Part shown: piece by piece, positions 57,369-64,000 of the stretch
Numbering within the stretch: the first letter of the stretch is position 1
Layout: every line of letters starts with the position of its first letter
Source of the DNA: Moorella glycerini
GTDB taxonomy: Bacteria; Bacillota; DSM-521; Neomoorellales; Neomoorellaceae
Assembly (NCBI RefSeq): GCF_009735625.1
Contig: NZ_CP046244.1
Location: forward strand, 1,736,001-1,800,000
DNA: 64,000 nt
Reading direction: 5' to 3'
Position numbers and translations under genes: made by a program
Notes under the pieces: model-generated
The model's database searches: none
What the model was told of the DNA's origin: nothing
The model's input: the letters and a program-made list of their open reading frames with translations, nothing else

Positions 57369-59261
57369 GTGAAAATCCTGGAACGTCTGGAGGAATACCG
57401 CCAGGAAGCCAAAAAGTTATACTGGGAAGGCACCTTTGCCGATTACCTGGCCATGGTGATTAAGAATCCCAGGCTGGCGCGGCTGGCCCATGCCCGGATA
57501 TATGACATGATTGCTGCTGCCGGGGTGGAAGAAGTTGACGGCGTTAAGCGCTATCGCTTTTTTAGCGAAGAGATCTTCGGTCTGGAACGCACCCTGGAAA
57601 AACTGGTGGAAGAGTATTTTCATTCGGCCGCCTGCCGGCTGGATGTGCGCAAGCGCATCCTGCTCCTCATGGGGCCGGTCAGCGGCGGCAAGTCGACCAT
57701 TGTGACTATGCTTAAACGGGGCCTGGAAAGGTACAGCCAGACCGACGCCGGGGCCATCTATGCCATTAAAGGTTGCCCCATGCACGAAGAACCCCTGCAC
57801 CTCATTCCCCGGGAGTTACGGCCGGAGTTCCAGAAGGAATACGGCATCTATATCGAAGGTAGCCTCTGCCCCGTCTGCCAGCTGCTGGTCGAAGAGAAAT
57901 ATGACGGCCGGGTAGAGGAGGTACCGGTGGAACGCATCGTCCTTTCGGAAGAGAAACGGGTCGGCATCGGTACCTTCAGCCCTTCTGACCCCAAGTCCCA
58001 GGATATTGCCGAACTCACCGGTAGCATCGATTTTTCCACCATTGCCGAATACGGTTCCGAATCGGACCCCCGGGCCTATCGCTTTGACGGCGAGCTCAAT
58101 ATAGCCAACCGGGGAATTATGGAATTCCAGGAAATGCTAAAATGTGATGAGAAATTCCTGTATAACCTGCTCAGCCTTTCCCAGGAAGGTAACTTTAAGG
58201 CTGGCCGCTTTGCTTTGATCTCGGCGGACGAGGTCATAATTGCCCACACCAATGAAGCGGAATACCGGGCCTTTATCAGCAACCCCAAAAATGAAGCCCT
58301 GCAGTCTAGAATTATGGTTATTCCTATTCCTTATAACCTGAAGGTGCGGGATGAGGTAAAGATTTATCAAAAACTGATCCGCCAGAGCGATATTACCGTC
58401 CACATTGCCCCCTTTGCCCTCCAGGCGGCAGCCATCTTTTCCATCCTGTCCCGCCTGAAGGAATCGAAAAAACAGGGTATGGACCTCTTAAAGAAGATGA
58501 AGCTTTATGATGGTGAGGATGTGGAGGGCTTCAAGCAAAAGGACGTCCTGGAACTCATGAATGAAGTCGAGGGGGAGGGCATGAGCGGCGTCGACCCCCG
58601 CTATGTCATTAACCGCATTTCCAGCGCCCTGATAACTGCCGATACCCGCTGCATCAATGCCCTGGATATCCTGCGGGCTTTGAAGGACGGCCTGGACCAG
58701 CACCCCTCCATTACCAGGGAAGAAAAGGAGCGCCTCATTAATTTCATTGCCCTAGCGCGCCAGGAATACGACGAATACGCCAAGAAGGAAGTCCAGCGGG
58801 CCTTTGTTTACTCCTATGAAGAATCGGCCCGGGCCCTGTTTAACAACTACCTGGATAATGTGGAGGCCTTTGTCAACAAGACCAAGGTCCGCGACCCCAT
58901 TACCGATGAAGAACTGGACCCCGATGAAAAACTCATGCGTTCCATTGAAGAACAAATTGGCGTTACTGAAAACGCCAAGAAGGCCTTCCGGGAAGAGATC
59001 CTCATCCGCCTTTCTTCCTATGCCCGTAAAGGCAAGACCTTCGATTATAATTCCCACGAGCGCCTGCGGGAGGCCATTGAGAAAAAGCTTTTTGCCGACA
59101 TGAAGGATATCATCAAGATTACCACTTCCACCCGGACGCCGGACCCGGAACAGTTGAAGCGTATCAATGCCGTTATCGACCGCCTCATTTCCCAGCATGG
59201 CTATTGCCCGGTCTGCGCCAACGAGCTATTGAAATACACCGGCAGTCTCTTAAATCGCTAA
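57369..59261 (+). CDS. prkA: PrkA family serine protein kinase / AAA protein
   Basis: A 630-aa PrkA protein with an N-terminal AAA module and a C-terminal kinase-like module; in Bacillus it acts during sporulation. The P-loop is LLMGPVSGGKSTIVTMLKRGLERY near residue 97. A metal-binding-like segment CPMHEEPLHLIPRELRPEF is followed by GSLCPVCQLLVEEKYDG. The Walker B/GELNIANRGIMEFQEMLK and LFALISADEVIIAHTNEAE-type sensor regions are present. It ends with HGYCPVCANELLKYTGSLLNR. GTG at 57369 follows GGAAGGGAGGAAG. It is the first gene of prkA-yhbH-spoVR, 8 bp before yhbH. Confidence 0.93.
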   Translation: MKILERLEEYRQEAKKLYWEGTFADYLAMVIKNPRLARLAHARIYDMIAAAGVEEVDGVKRYRFFSEEIFGLERTLEKLVEEYFHSAACRLDVRKRILLLMGPVSGGKSTIVTMLKRGLERYSQTDAGAIYAIKGCPMHEEPLHLIPRELRPEFQKEYGIYIEGSLCPVCQLLVEEKYDGRVEEVPVERIVLSEEKRVGIGTFSPSDPKSQDIAELTGSIDFSTIAEYGSESDPRAYRFDGELNIANRGIMEFQEMLKCDEKFLYNLLSLSQEGNFKAGRFALISADEVIIAHTNEAEYRAFISNPKNEALQSRIMVIPIPYNLKVRDEVKIYQKLIRQSDITVHIAPFALQAAAIFSILSRLKESKKQGMDLLKKMKLYDGEDVEGFKQKDVLELMNEVEGEGMSGVDPRYVINRISSALITADTRCINALDILRALKDGLDQHPSITREEKERLINFIALARQEYDEYAKKEVQRAFVYSYEESARALFNNYLDNVEAFVNKTKVRDPITDEELDPDEKLMRSIEEQIGVTENAKKAFREEILIRLSSYARKGKTFDYNSHERLREAIEKKLFADMKDIIKITTSTRTPDPEQLKRINAVIDRLISQHGYCPVCANELLKYTGSLLNR

Positions 59262-59269
59262 GTGGAGTG

Positions 59270-60439
59270 ATGGCCGTGGATATCCAGTATAGTCTGTCGC
59301 GGGAAGACTGGTCCCTGCACCGGAAAGGCTACCTGGACCAGCAGCGGCACCAGGAAAAGGTACGGGAAGCCATCAAAAAAAATCTACCCCAGATAATCAC
59401 CGAAGAAAGCATCATCATGGGCAAGGGCAAAAAGGTGGTCCGGGTACCCATCAGGAGCCTGGCGGAGTACCACTTCCGCTTCAATTACAACCAGGGCCGG
59501 AACATTGGCCAGGGCAGCGGCGGTACCCAGAAGGGAACGGTCATCGGCCGCGAGGCCCCTGAGGGTGCCGGTAAAGGCCCGGGAGCGGGCGACCAGCCGG
59601 GAGTTGATTACTATGAAGCCGAGGTGACCCTGGAGGAAGTCCAGGAGATGCTTTTCCAGGATCTAGAACTCCCCAATCTCCAGGAGAAGAAAAAACCCGT
59701 CCTGGCTTCCCCCACCTATGAATTTCGCGACGTCCGCCGCAAAGGCCTCATGGGTAACCTGGATAAGAAACGCACCCTCCTGGAGAACCTCAAACGCAAT
59801 GCCATGAAGGGCAAGCTCTGCATTGGCGGCATCACCCCGGAGGACCTGCGTTTTAAAACCTGGGAGGAAAAAATGCGCTATGAAACCAGTGCCGTGGTCC
59901 TGGCCATGATGGATACCTCCGGCAGCATGGGAACCTATGAGAAGTATATCGCCCGGACCTTCTTTTTCTGGATGGTGCGTTTCCTGCGCAGCAAGTACCA
60001 GCAGGTGGAAATTGTCTTCATTGCCCACCATACCCAGGCCAGGGAAGTAACCGAAGCAGAATTCTTTGCCAAGGGCGAAAGCGGCGGCACCCGCTGTTCT
60101 TCGGCCTACCAGCTGGCCCTGGAGATTATTGACAAGCGTTATCCCCCGGCCGATTATAATATCTACCCCTTTCATTTTACGGACGGCGATAATCTTCCCA
60201 GCGATAACGAGGCCTGCCTGGAAGCCGTCCGGCTGCTCTTGCCCAAAATCAATCTCCTGGGCTACGGGGAGATTGTTAACCCCTATTACCGGACCAGCAC
60301 CCTGATGAACGTCCTGAAACGCATCAAGGATGAACGCCTGGTGACAGTGGCCATCAAGGATAAAAGCGAGGTCTACCAGGCATTACGGCAGTTTTTTGCT
60401 GGTGCAAGAGGGAGGGAATCAGGTGGAACAAGAATTTAA
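59270..60439 (+). CDS. yhbH: YhbH/YeaH family protein (DUF444, von Willebrand A-like)
   Basis: Protein of the conserved PrkA partner family; it is induced in sporulating Bacillus. The 389-aa product has a basic N-terminal part (DLRRKGYLDQQRHQEK-like charged region, then GKGKKVVRVPIRSLAEYHFRFNY) and a Gly-rich linker. A VWA-like domain follows, with the metal-site signature AMMDTSGSMGTYEKYIARTFFFW near residue 214. ATG at 59270 has TGGAGTG directly upstream; the longer frame starting inside prkA is unlikely. Its end overlaps spoVR by 17 bp. Confidence 0.9.
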   Translation: MAVDIQYSLSREDWSLHRKGYLDQQRHQEKVREAIKKNLPQIITEESIIMGKGKKVVRVPIRSLAEYHFRFNYNQGRNIGQGSGGTQKGTVIGREAPEGAGKGPGAGDQPGVDYYEAEVTLEEVQEMLFQDLELPNLQEKKKPVLASPTYEFRDVRRKGLMGNLDKKRTLLENLKRNAMKGKLCIGGITPEDLRFKTWEEKMRYETSAVVLAMMDTSGSMGTYEKYIARTFFFWMVRFLRSKYQQVEIVFIAHHTQAREVTEAEFFAKGESGGTRCSSAYQLALEIIDKRYPPADYNIYPFHFTDGDNLPSDNEACLEAVRLLLPKINLLGYGEIVNPYYRTSTLMNVLKRIKDERLVTVAIKDKSEVYQALRQFFAGARGRESGGTRI

Positions 60440-61820
60440 AGCCCTTGCTAAAGCCATCGAAGCTATCCACAACCAGGCCAGGAAATTTGGCCTGGACTTT
60501 TTTCCCATGCGTTTTGAACTCTGCCCGGCCGATGTGATTTATGCCTTTGGTGCCTACGGTATGCCGACCAGGTTCACCCATTGGACTTTTGGCAAACACT
60601 TCTATAAGATGAAGCTCCAGTATGACTTCAACCTCAGCCGCATCTATGAACTGGTTATCAACTCCGACCCCTGCTATGCCTTTTTACTGGAGGGTAACGA
60701 ACTGATCCAGAATAAGCTGGTTATTGCCCACGTCTTTGCCCACAGTGACTTTTTTAAGAATAATATCCACTTTGCCCCGACCTCTCGCCAGATGGTGGAA
60801 ACCATGGCCGTCCATGCTGCTAAAATCAGGGAGTATGAGTTTAAATACGGCCACCGGGAAGTGGAGATTTTCCTCGACGCCGCCCTGTCCATCCAGGAAC
60901 ATATCGAGCCCCCCACCATCTTTCCGGTAGCGGAAGAGGAGGGGGAGAAGGAAAAGGGGCCTTCCCGCCCTCGGGAGACACCCTATGATGATCTGTGGGC
61001 CCTGGATGGCAAACCGAAGGAACAGCCCAGGGAACGTACCCGGAAAATACCACCGCGGCCAACCAAGGATATGCTGGCCTTCATCATGAACAACAGCCCC
61101 GAACTGGAGGACTGGCAGCGGGATATCCTGGCTATAGTCCGGGAAGAAATGCGGTATTTCTGGCCCCAGATGGAGACTAAGATTATTAACGAAGGCTGGG
61201 CCACCTACTGGCACGCCCGCATTATGCGGGAACTGGATTTAACAGAAGAAGAAACCATCGAATTTGCCCATCTCCATGCCAGCGTTACCCAGCCGGGTAA
61301 AATGCACATCAATCCTTATTATGTGGGAAGCAAGATCTTTGAGGACATTGAGAAGCGCTGGGATAGTCCCAGCCAGGAAGACCGGGAACGCTACGGCCGC
61401 CAGGGCGGTGAGGGCCGGGCTAAAATCTTTGAGGTCCGTACCTGTGAAAACGATATCTCCTTCCTGCGCAACTACCTGACCAGGGAACTGGTGGAAGAGC
61501 TGGACCTCTTTCTTTACCAGAAGGTAGGAGCAGAATGGGTAGTCGTGGAGAACGACTGGGAAAAAGTGCGGGATGGCCTGGTCGGCCGCCTCACCAACTG
61601 CGGTTTTCCCTATATCGTCGTTGAGGATGGCGACTACCAGCGCCGGGGCGAGCTCTACCTCAAGCATTGCTATGAAGATCTGGAGCTGGATGTCCCTTAC
61701 CTGGAAAAGACCCTGCCCTACATTTACCTTTTGTGGGGCCGGCCGGTCCACCTGGAAACCGTCATTGACGGCAAGACGGCTGTTTTTAGCTATGACGGCA
61801 AGAAAAATAGCCGCCGCTAA
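60423..61820 (+). CDS. spoVR: SpoVR family protein (spore cortex formation)
   Basis: In Bacillus SpoVR is needed for normal spore cortex. The protein (about 465 aa) shows the family blocks DFFPMRFELCPADVIYAFGAYGMPTRFTHW, KLVIAHVFAHSDFFKNN, MLAFIMNNSPELEDWQRDIL, NEGWATYWHARIMRELDL and HINPYYVGSKIFEDIEKRWD. GTG at 60423 is preferred because GAGGGAGGG lies upstream and the product has the usual N-terminus; TTG at 60396 is possible. It overlaps yhbH and closes the three-gene operon. The linker near residue 160 is rich in Glu/Lys/Pro. Confidence 0.92.
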   Translation: MEQEFKALAKAIEAIHNQARKFGLDFFPMRFELCPADVIYAFGAYGMPTRFTHWTFGKHFYKMKLQYDFNLSRIYELVINSDPCYAFLLEGNELIQNKLVIAHVFAHSDFFKNNIHFAPTSRQMVETMAVHAAKIREYEFKYGHREVEIFLDAALSIQEHIEPPTIFPVAEEEGEKEKGPSRPRETPYDDLWALDGKPKEQPRERTRKIPPRPTKDMLAFIMNNSPELEDWQRDILAIVREEMRYFWPQMETKIINEGWATYWHARIMRELDLTEEETIEFAHLHASVTQPGKMHINPYYVGSKIFEDIEKRWDSPSQEDRERYGRQGGEGRAKIFEVRTCENDISFLRNYLTRELVEELDLFLYQKVGAEWVVVENDWEKVRDGLVGRLTNCGFPYIVVEDGDYQRRGELYLKHCYEDLELDVPYLEKTLPYIYLLWGRPVHLETVIDGKTAVFSYDGKKNSRR

Positions 61821-61893
61821 TTTCCAGGCAGGATTTCCTTTTTTAATGTGGAAATAACTTTATTATGTGCGGCTGGGGAAACCTTGAGGAGGA

Positions 61894-63270
61894 ATGGTTA
61901 TCACAGCTGGCCGAAATGAAAATGCTGGGGGTCAGGGGTTGCCTCTGACTTCTGATATGGGGGAGTACGGTTTGTACTGGAATGAAAGATACGAGTGCCT
62001 GCCGGAGGATGAATTAAGGGAACTCCAGGTGGAGCGCCTCCAGGCGACGGTCAAAAGGGCCTTTTTTAACGTTCCCTTTTACCGTAAGGCCTTCCAGGCC
62101 ATTGGAATAGAACCGGGCGATATCAAGAGCCTGGATGATCTCCAGAAATTACCTTTTACCACCAAACAGGATTTACGGGACAATTATCCCTTCGGCATGT
62201 TTGCCGTGCCCATGAGCGAAGTGGTGCGCATCCACTCCTCATCCGGTACGACAGGGAAACCGACGGTGGTCGGTTATACCCGCCATGATATTGACGTCTG
62301 GGCCGAGCTCATGGCCCGGGCCCTGGTTTGCGGCGGGACAACCCGGCACGATATTATCCAGAACGCCTATGGTTACGGCCTCTTTACCGGCGGCCTGGGG
62401 ATTCATTATGGGGCGGAACGCCTGGGCGCATCTGTTATCCCTATCTCCGGTGGTAATACCAGGCGCCAGATAATGATCATGAAGGATTACGGCAGTACGG
62501 TTCTTACCTGTACTCCCTCTTATGCCCTGCATATTGCCGAGGTAATGGCCGAGATGGGTATCAGCCCGGAGGAGTTAAAACTCCGCTGCGGTATTTTTGG
62601 TGCCGAACCCTGGTCGGAAAACATGCGCCAGGAGATCGAGAAACGGTTAGGGATCAGCGCTGTTGATATTTACGGACTGAGCGAAGTTATCGGTCCCGGC
62701 GTAGGCATTGAGTGCCAGGAGAAGAACGGCCTGCACATTTTTGGCGACCACTTCCTGGTAGAAGTCATCGACCCGGTAACGGAAAAACCGGTGCCGCCGG
62801 GACAGCTGGGCGAGCTGGTCATTACGTCCCTAACTAAAGAGGCCCTGCCGGTCATCCGCTACCGGACCAGGGACATTACCAGCCTGATCCCCGGGACGTG
62901 TTCCTGCGGTCGCACCTACGTCCGGGTGGCCCGCTTCACCGGGCGGACGGATGACATGCTCATTATCCGCGGGGTCAATGTCTTTCCCTCCCAGGTGGAG
63001 AGCGTCCTGCTGGAAATGGGCGGTACCGAGCCCCATTACCTCCTCATTGTCGACCGCCAGGGAGCCCTGGACACCCTGGAGGTCAAGGTGGAGGTTTCGG
63101 ACTCCCTTTTCTCCGATAAAGTCCGGGGCCTGGAGGAACTGGAAAAACGGCTGGTCAATGAGCTGGAAAGCACCCTGGGCATCAGCGTAAAAGTCACCCT
63201 GGTGGAGCCCAAAACCATTGAGCGCAGCGAGGGGAAAGCAGTCAGGGTGATTGACAAGCGGAAGATATGA
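61894..63270 (+). CDS. paaK: Phenylacetate-CoA ligase (PaaK-type)
   Basis: An ANL ligase forming aryl-acetyl-CoA from phenylacetate or a related aromatic or keto acid. The 458-aa protein has [19 protein letters not shown], the P-loop [21 protein letters not shown] near residue 110, [38 protein letters not shown], and [12 protein letters not shown] with [20 protein letters not shown]. It ends with the Lys region [20 protein letters not shown] at 61894 follows GAGGAGG very closely; ATG at 61957 is a possible later start. It is 14 bp before an ACT-domain gene, an arrangement common in anaerobes degrading amino acids. The exact acid is not settled. Confidence 0.88.
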   Translation: MVITAGRNENAGGQGLPLTSDMGEYGLYWNERYECLPEDELRELQVERLQATVKRAFFNVPFYRKAFQAIGIEPGDIKSLDDLQKLPFTTKQDLRDNYPFGMFAVPMSEVVRIHSSSGTTGKPTVVGYTRHDIDVWAELMARALVCGGTTRHDIIQNAYGYGLFTGGLGIHYGAERLGASVIPISGGNTRRQIMIMKDYGSTVLTCTPSYALHIAEVMAEMGISPEELKLRCGIFGAEPWSENMRQEIEKRLGISAVDIYGLSEVIGPGVGIECQEKNGLHIFGDHFLVEVIDPVTEKPVPPGQLGELVITSLTKEALPVIRYRTRDITSLIPGTCSCGRTYVRVARFTGRTDDMLIIRGVNVFPSQVESVLLEMGGTEPHYLLIVDRQGALDTLEVKVEVSDSLFSDKVRGLEELEKRLVNELESTLGISVKVTLVEPKTIERSEGKAVRVIDKRKI

Positions 63271-63284
63271 GGGGAGGCGCGTCT

Positions 63285-63716
63285 ATGAAAATCAAACAGC
63301 TCTCGGTATTCCTGGAGAACAAGTCGGGCCGGCTGGCGGCAGTAACGCGCCTGCTGGCCGGGCAGGGGATCAACATCCGCGCCCTGTCCATTGCCGACAC
63401 TTCTGACTTTGGCATCTTACGCCTCATCGTCAACGATCCAGAACAGGCCTACGCCGTCCTGAAAGAAGCGGGTTTCACCGTCAGCCTCACCGAGGTCCTG
63501 GGGGTGGAGATGCCGGACAGGCCCGGGGGCTTGAGTAACATCCTGTCCATCCTGGAAGAAGCAGGCATCAACATCGAATACCTCTATGCCTTTATCGGTA
63601 AGGGCGATAACGGCGCCCTGGTGATCTTCCGCGTCGAAGAGCTAGATAAAGCTATTACGATTCTCCAGGATAAGGGAATTACTATTGTGGAGGGTGAAAA
63701 GATCTACCGCCTCTGA
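63285..63716 (+). CDS. Tandem ACT-domain protein
   Basis: A 143-aa protein made of two ACT domains: KQLSVFLENKSGRLAAVTRLLAGQGINIRAL (residues 3-33) and GVEMPDRPGGLSNILSILEEAGINIEYLYA (about 72-101). ACT pairs bind small ligands, usually amino acids, and dimerise. ATG at 63285 follows GAGGGGAGGCG. It is coupled to paaK and may sense an aromatic amino acid or control the ligase; that role is inferred. Confidence 0.85.
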   Translation: MKIKQLSVFLENKSGRLAAVTRLLAGQGINIRALSIADTSDFGILRLIVNDPEQAYAVLKEAGFTVSLTEVLGVEMPDRPGGLSNILSILEEAGINIEYLYAFIGKGDNGALVIFRVEELDKAITILQDKGITIVEGEKIYRL

Positions 63717-63790
63717 AGATCCTACCTATCCCTCCCCAGTATTATGAAGCATTCCTGTAATGAATTAAGGTAGGTGTTGCCAATAAAAAA

Positions 63791-63841
63791 GCCTCCTGGT
63801 AAAAAAATAATAGACCAAAACAAACAAACCCACCAGGAGGC
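63791..63841 (+). promoter_or_regulatory. Hairpin that hides the IS110 ribosome binding site
   Basis: GCCTCCTGGT (63791-63800) pairs perfectly with ACCAGGAGGC (63832-63841). The right arm contains AGGAGG, the only good ribosome site for the transposase ATG at 63852. Such sequestering is a common way for IS elements to limit read-through translation. Confidence 0.6.
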
Positions 63842-63851
63842 GAGAAACCGA

Positions 63852-64000
63852 ATGAATGAAGTGCAAAAGAAATTACTGGTCCATGGAGAAGTGATAATTG
63901 TCGGGATCGACGTAGCCAAGCACAATCACTGGGCACGGATCTATAACCAAATCGAACTGGATGTGGTCAAACCCTTCAAGTTTCATAATAGCAAAGAAGG
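63852..64000 (+). CDS. IS110-family transposase, partial (runs off the window)
   Basis: The first 49 codons are visible: EVQKKLLVHGEVIIVGIDVA, KHNHWARIYNQIELDVV, KPFKFHNSKEG. GIDVAKHNHWA is the first catalytic Asp block of IS110 DEDD transposases. It differs from the IS110 protein at 10705-11951, so this is another member. The 135 bp upstream (63717-63851) include the hairpin above and probably the non-coding left end of the element. Confidence 0.8.
   Translation, partial: MNEVQKKLLVHGEVIIVGIDVAKHNHWARIYNQIELDVVKPFKFHNSKE

Noticed and set aside
63719-63755. CRISPR-repeat-like pieces ATCCTACCTAT and TATGAAGCATT
   Set aside because: The two matches are short, separated by extra bases, and lie in the IS110 non-coding end with no spacer or second repeat; chance similarity is likely.

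Overview
The window looks like the chromosome of a thermophilic, spore-forming, anaerobic Clostridia, most likely a Moorella-type acetogen. This is inferred from the prkA-yhbH-spoVR sporulation cluster, the strong GGAGG-type ribosome binding sites with many TTG/GTG starts, the siroheme/Fe-S redox proteins, and the load of IS110, ISL3, ISLre2, IS21 and IS1634 elements. The cas operon is visibly more AT-rich than the GC-rich housekeeping genes after about 50 kb.

Region 1 (1-10.5 kb) is a complete type I-B CRISPR-Cas operon in the order cas6-cas8b-cas7-cas5-cas3-cas4-cas1-cas2, all on the + strand. An ISL3 element (2916-4349, 8-bp target duplication AATAAATT) sits in the last codons of cas8b. 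It replaces the native C-terminus and separates cas8b from cas7. A terminator follows cas2, then an IS110 element with a frameshifted transposase lies between cas2 and the array leader.

Region 2 (12.3-49.6 kb) is one very large CRISPR array, about 240 repeats of a 30-nt unit beginning GTTACCATCC and ending GGCATTGAAAC. Mobile DNA splits it into six segments. Three copies of one 3,328-bp four-gene transposon (DDE integrase, ExeA/TnsC-like ATPase, zinc-ribbon protein, 103-aa protein; 14-bp inverted repeats TGTCATTTAGCACA) sit in it. Copy 2 carries a nested ISLre2 and copy 3 a nested IS1634-type element. An IS21 element (itself split by an IS1634-type element with a 105-bp target duplication) and a further IS1634-type element also interrupt the array. 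The outer flanks of transposon copies 1 and 2 share the 6-bp duplication CCTTAT and together rebuild one 35-nt spacer. The 10.2-kb, 153-repeat block between them therefore looks imported or relocated as a transposon-bounded unit. The distal end holds degenerate repeats, gene remnants and a frameshifted WYL-type regulator.

Region 3 (50.9-63.7 kb) is ordinary core genome: an acyl-CoA synthetase, an HD-GYP protein, a cysteine-rich protein paired with a nitrite/sulfite-reductase-like protein, a zinc ribbon protein, an epoxyqueuosine reductase (queG), a cupin-type glucose-6-phosphate isomerase, the prkA-yhbH-spoVR operon, and a phenylacetate-CoA ligase coupled to an ACT-domain protein. The window ends inside another IS110 element.

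Expected division of labour: Cas1/Cas2/Cas4 add spacers at the left end; Cas6 cuts the transcript in the repeats, leaving an ATTGAAAC 5' handle; Cas8b/Cas7/Cas5 form the Cascade complex; Cas3 degrades the target. Transposon operons point against array transcription, so segments far from the leader may be poorly expressed.
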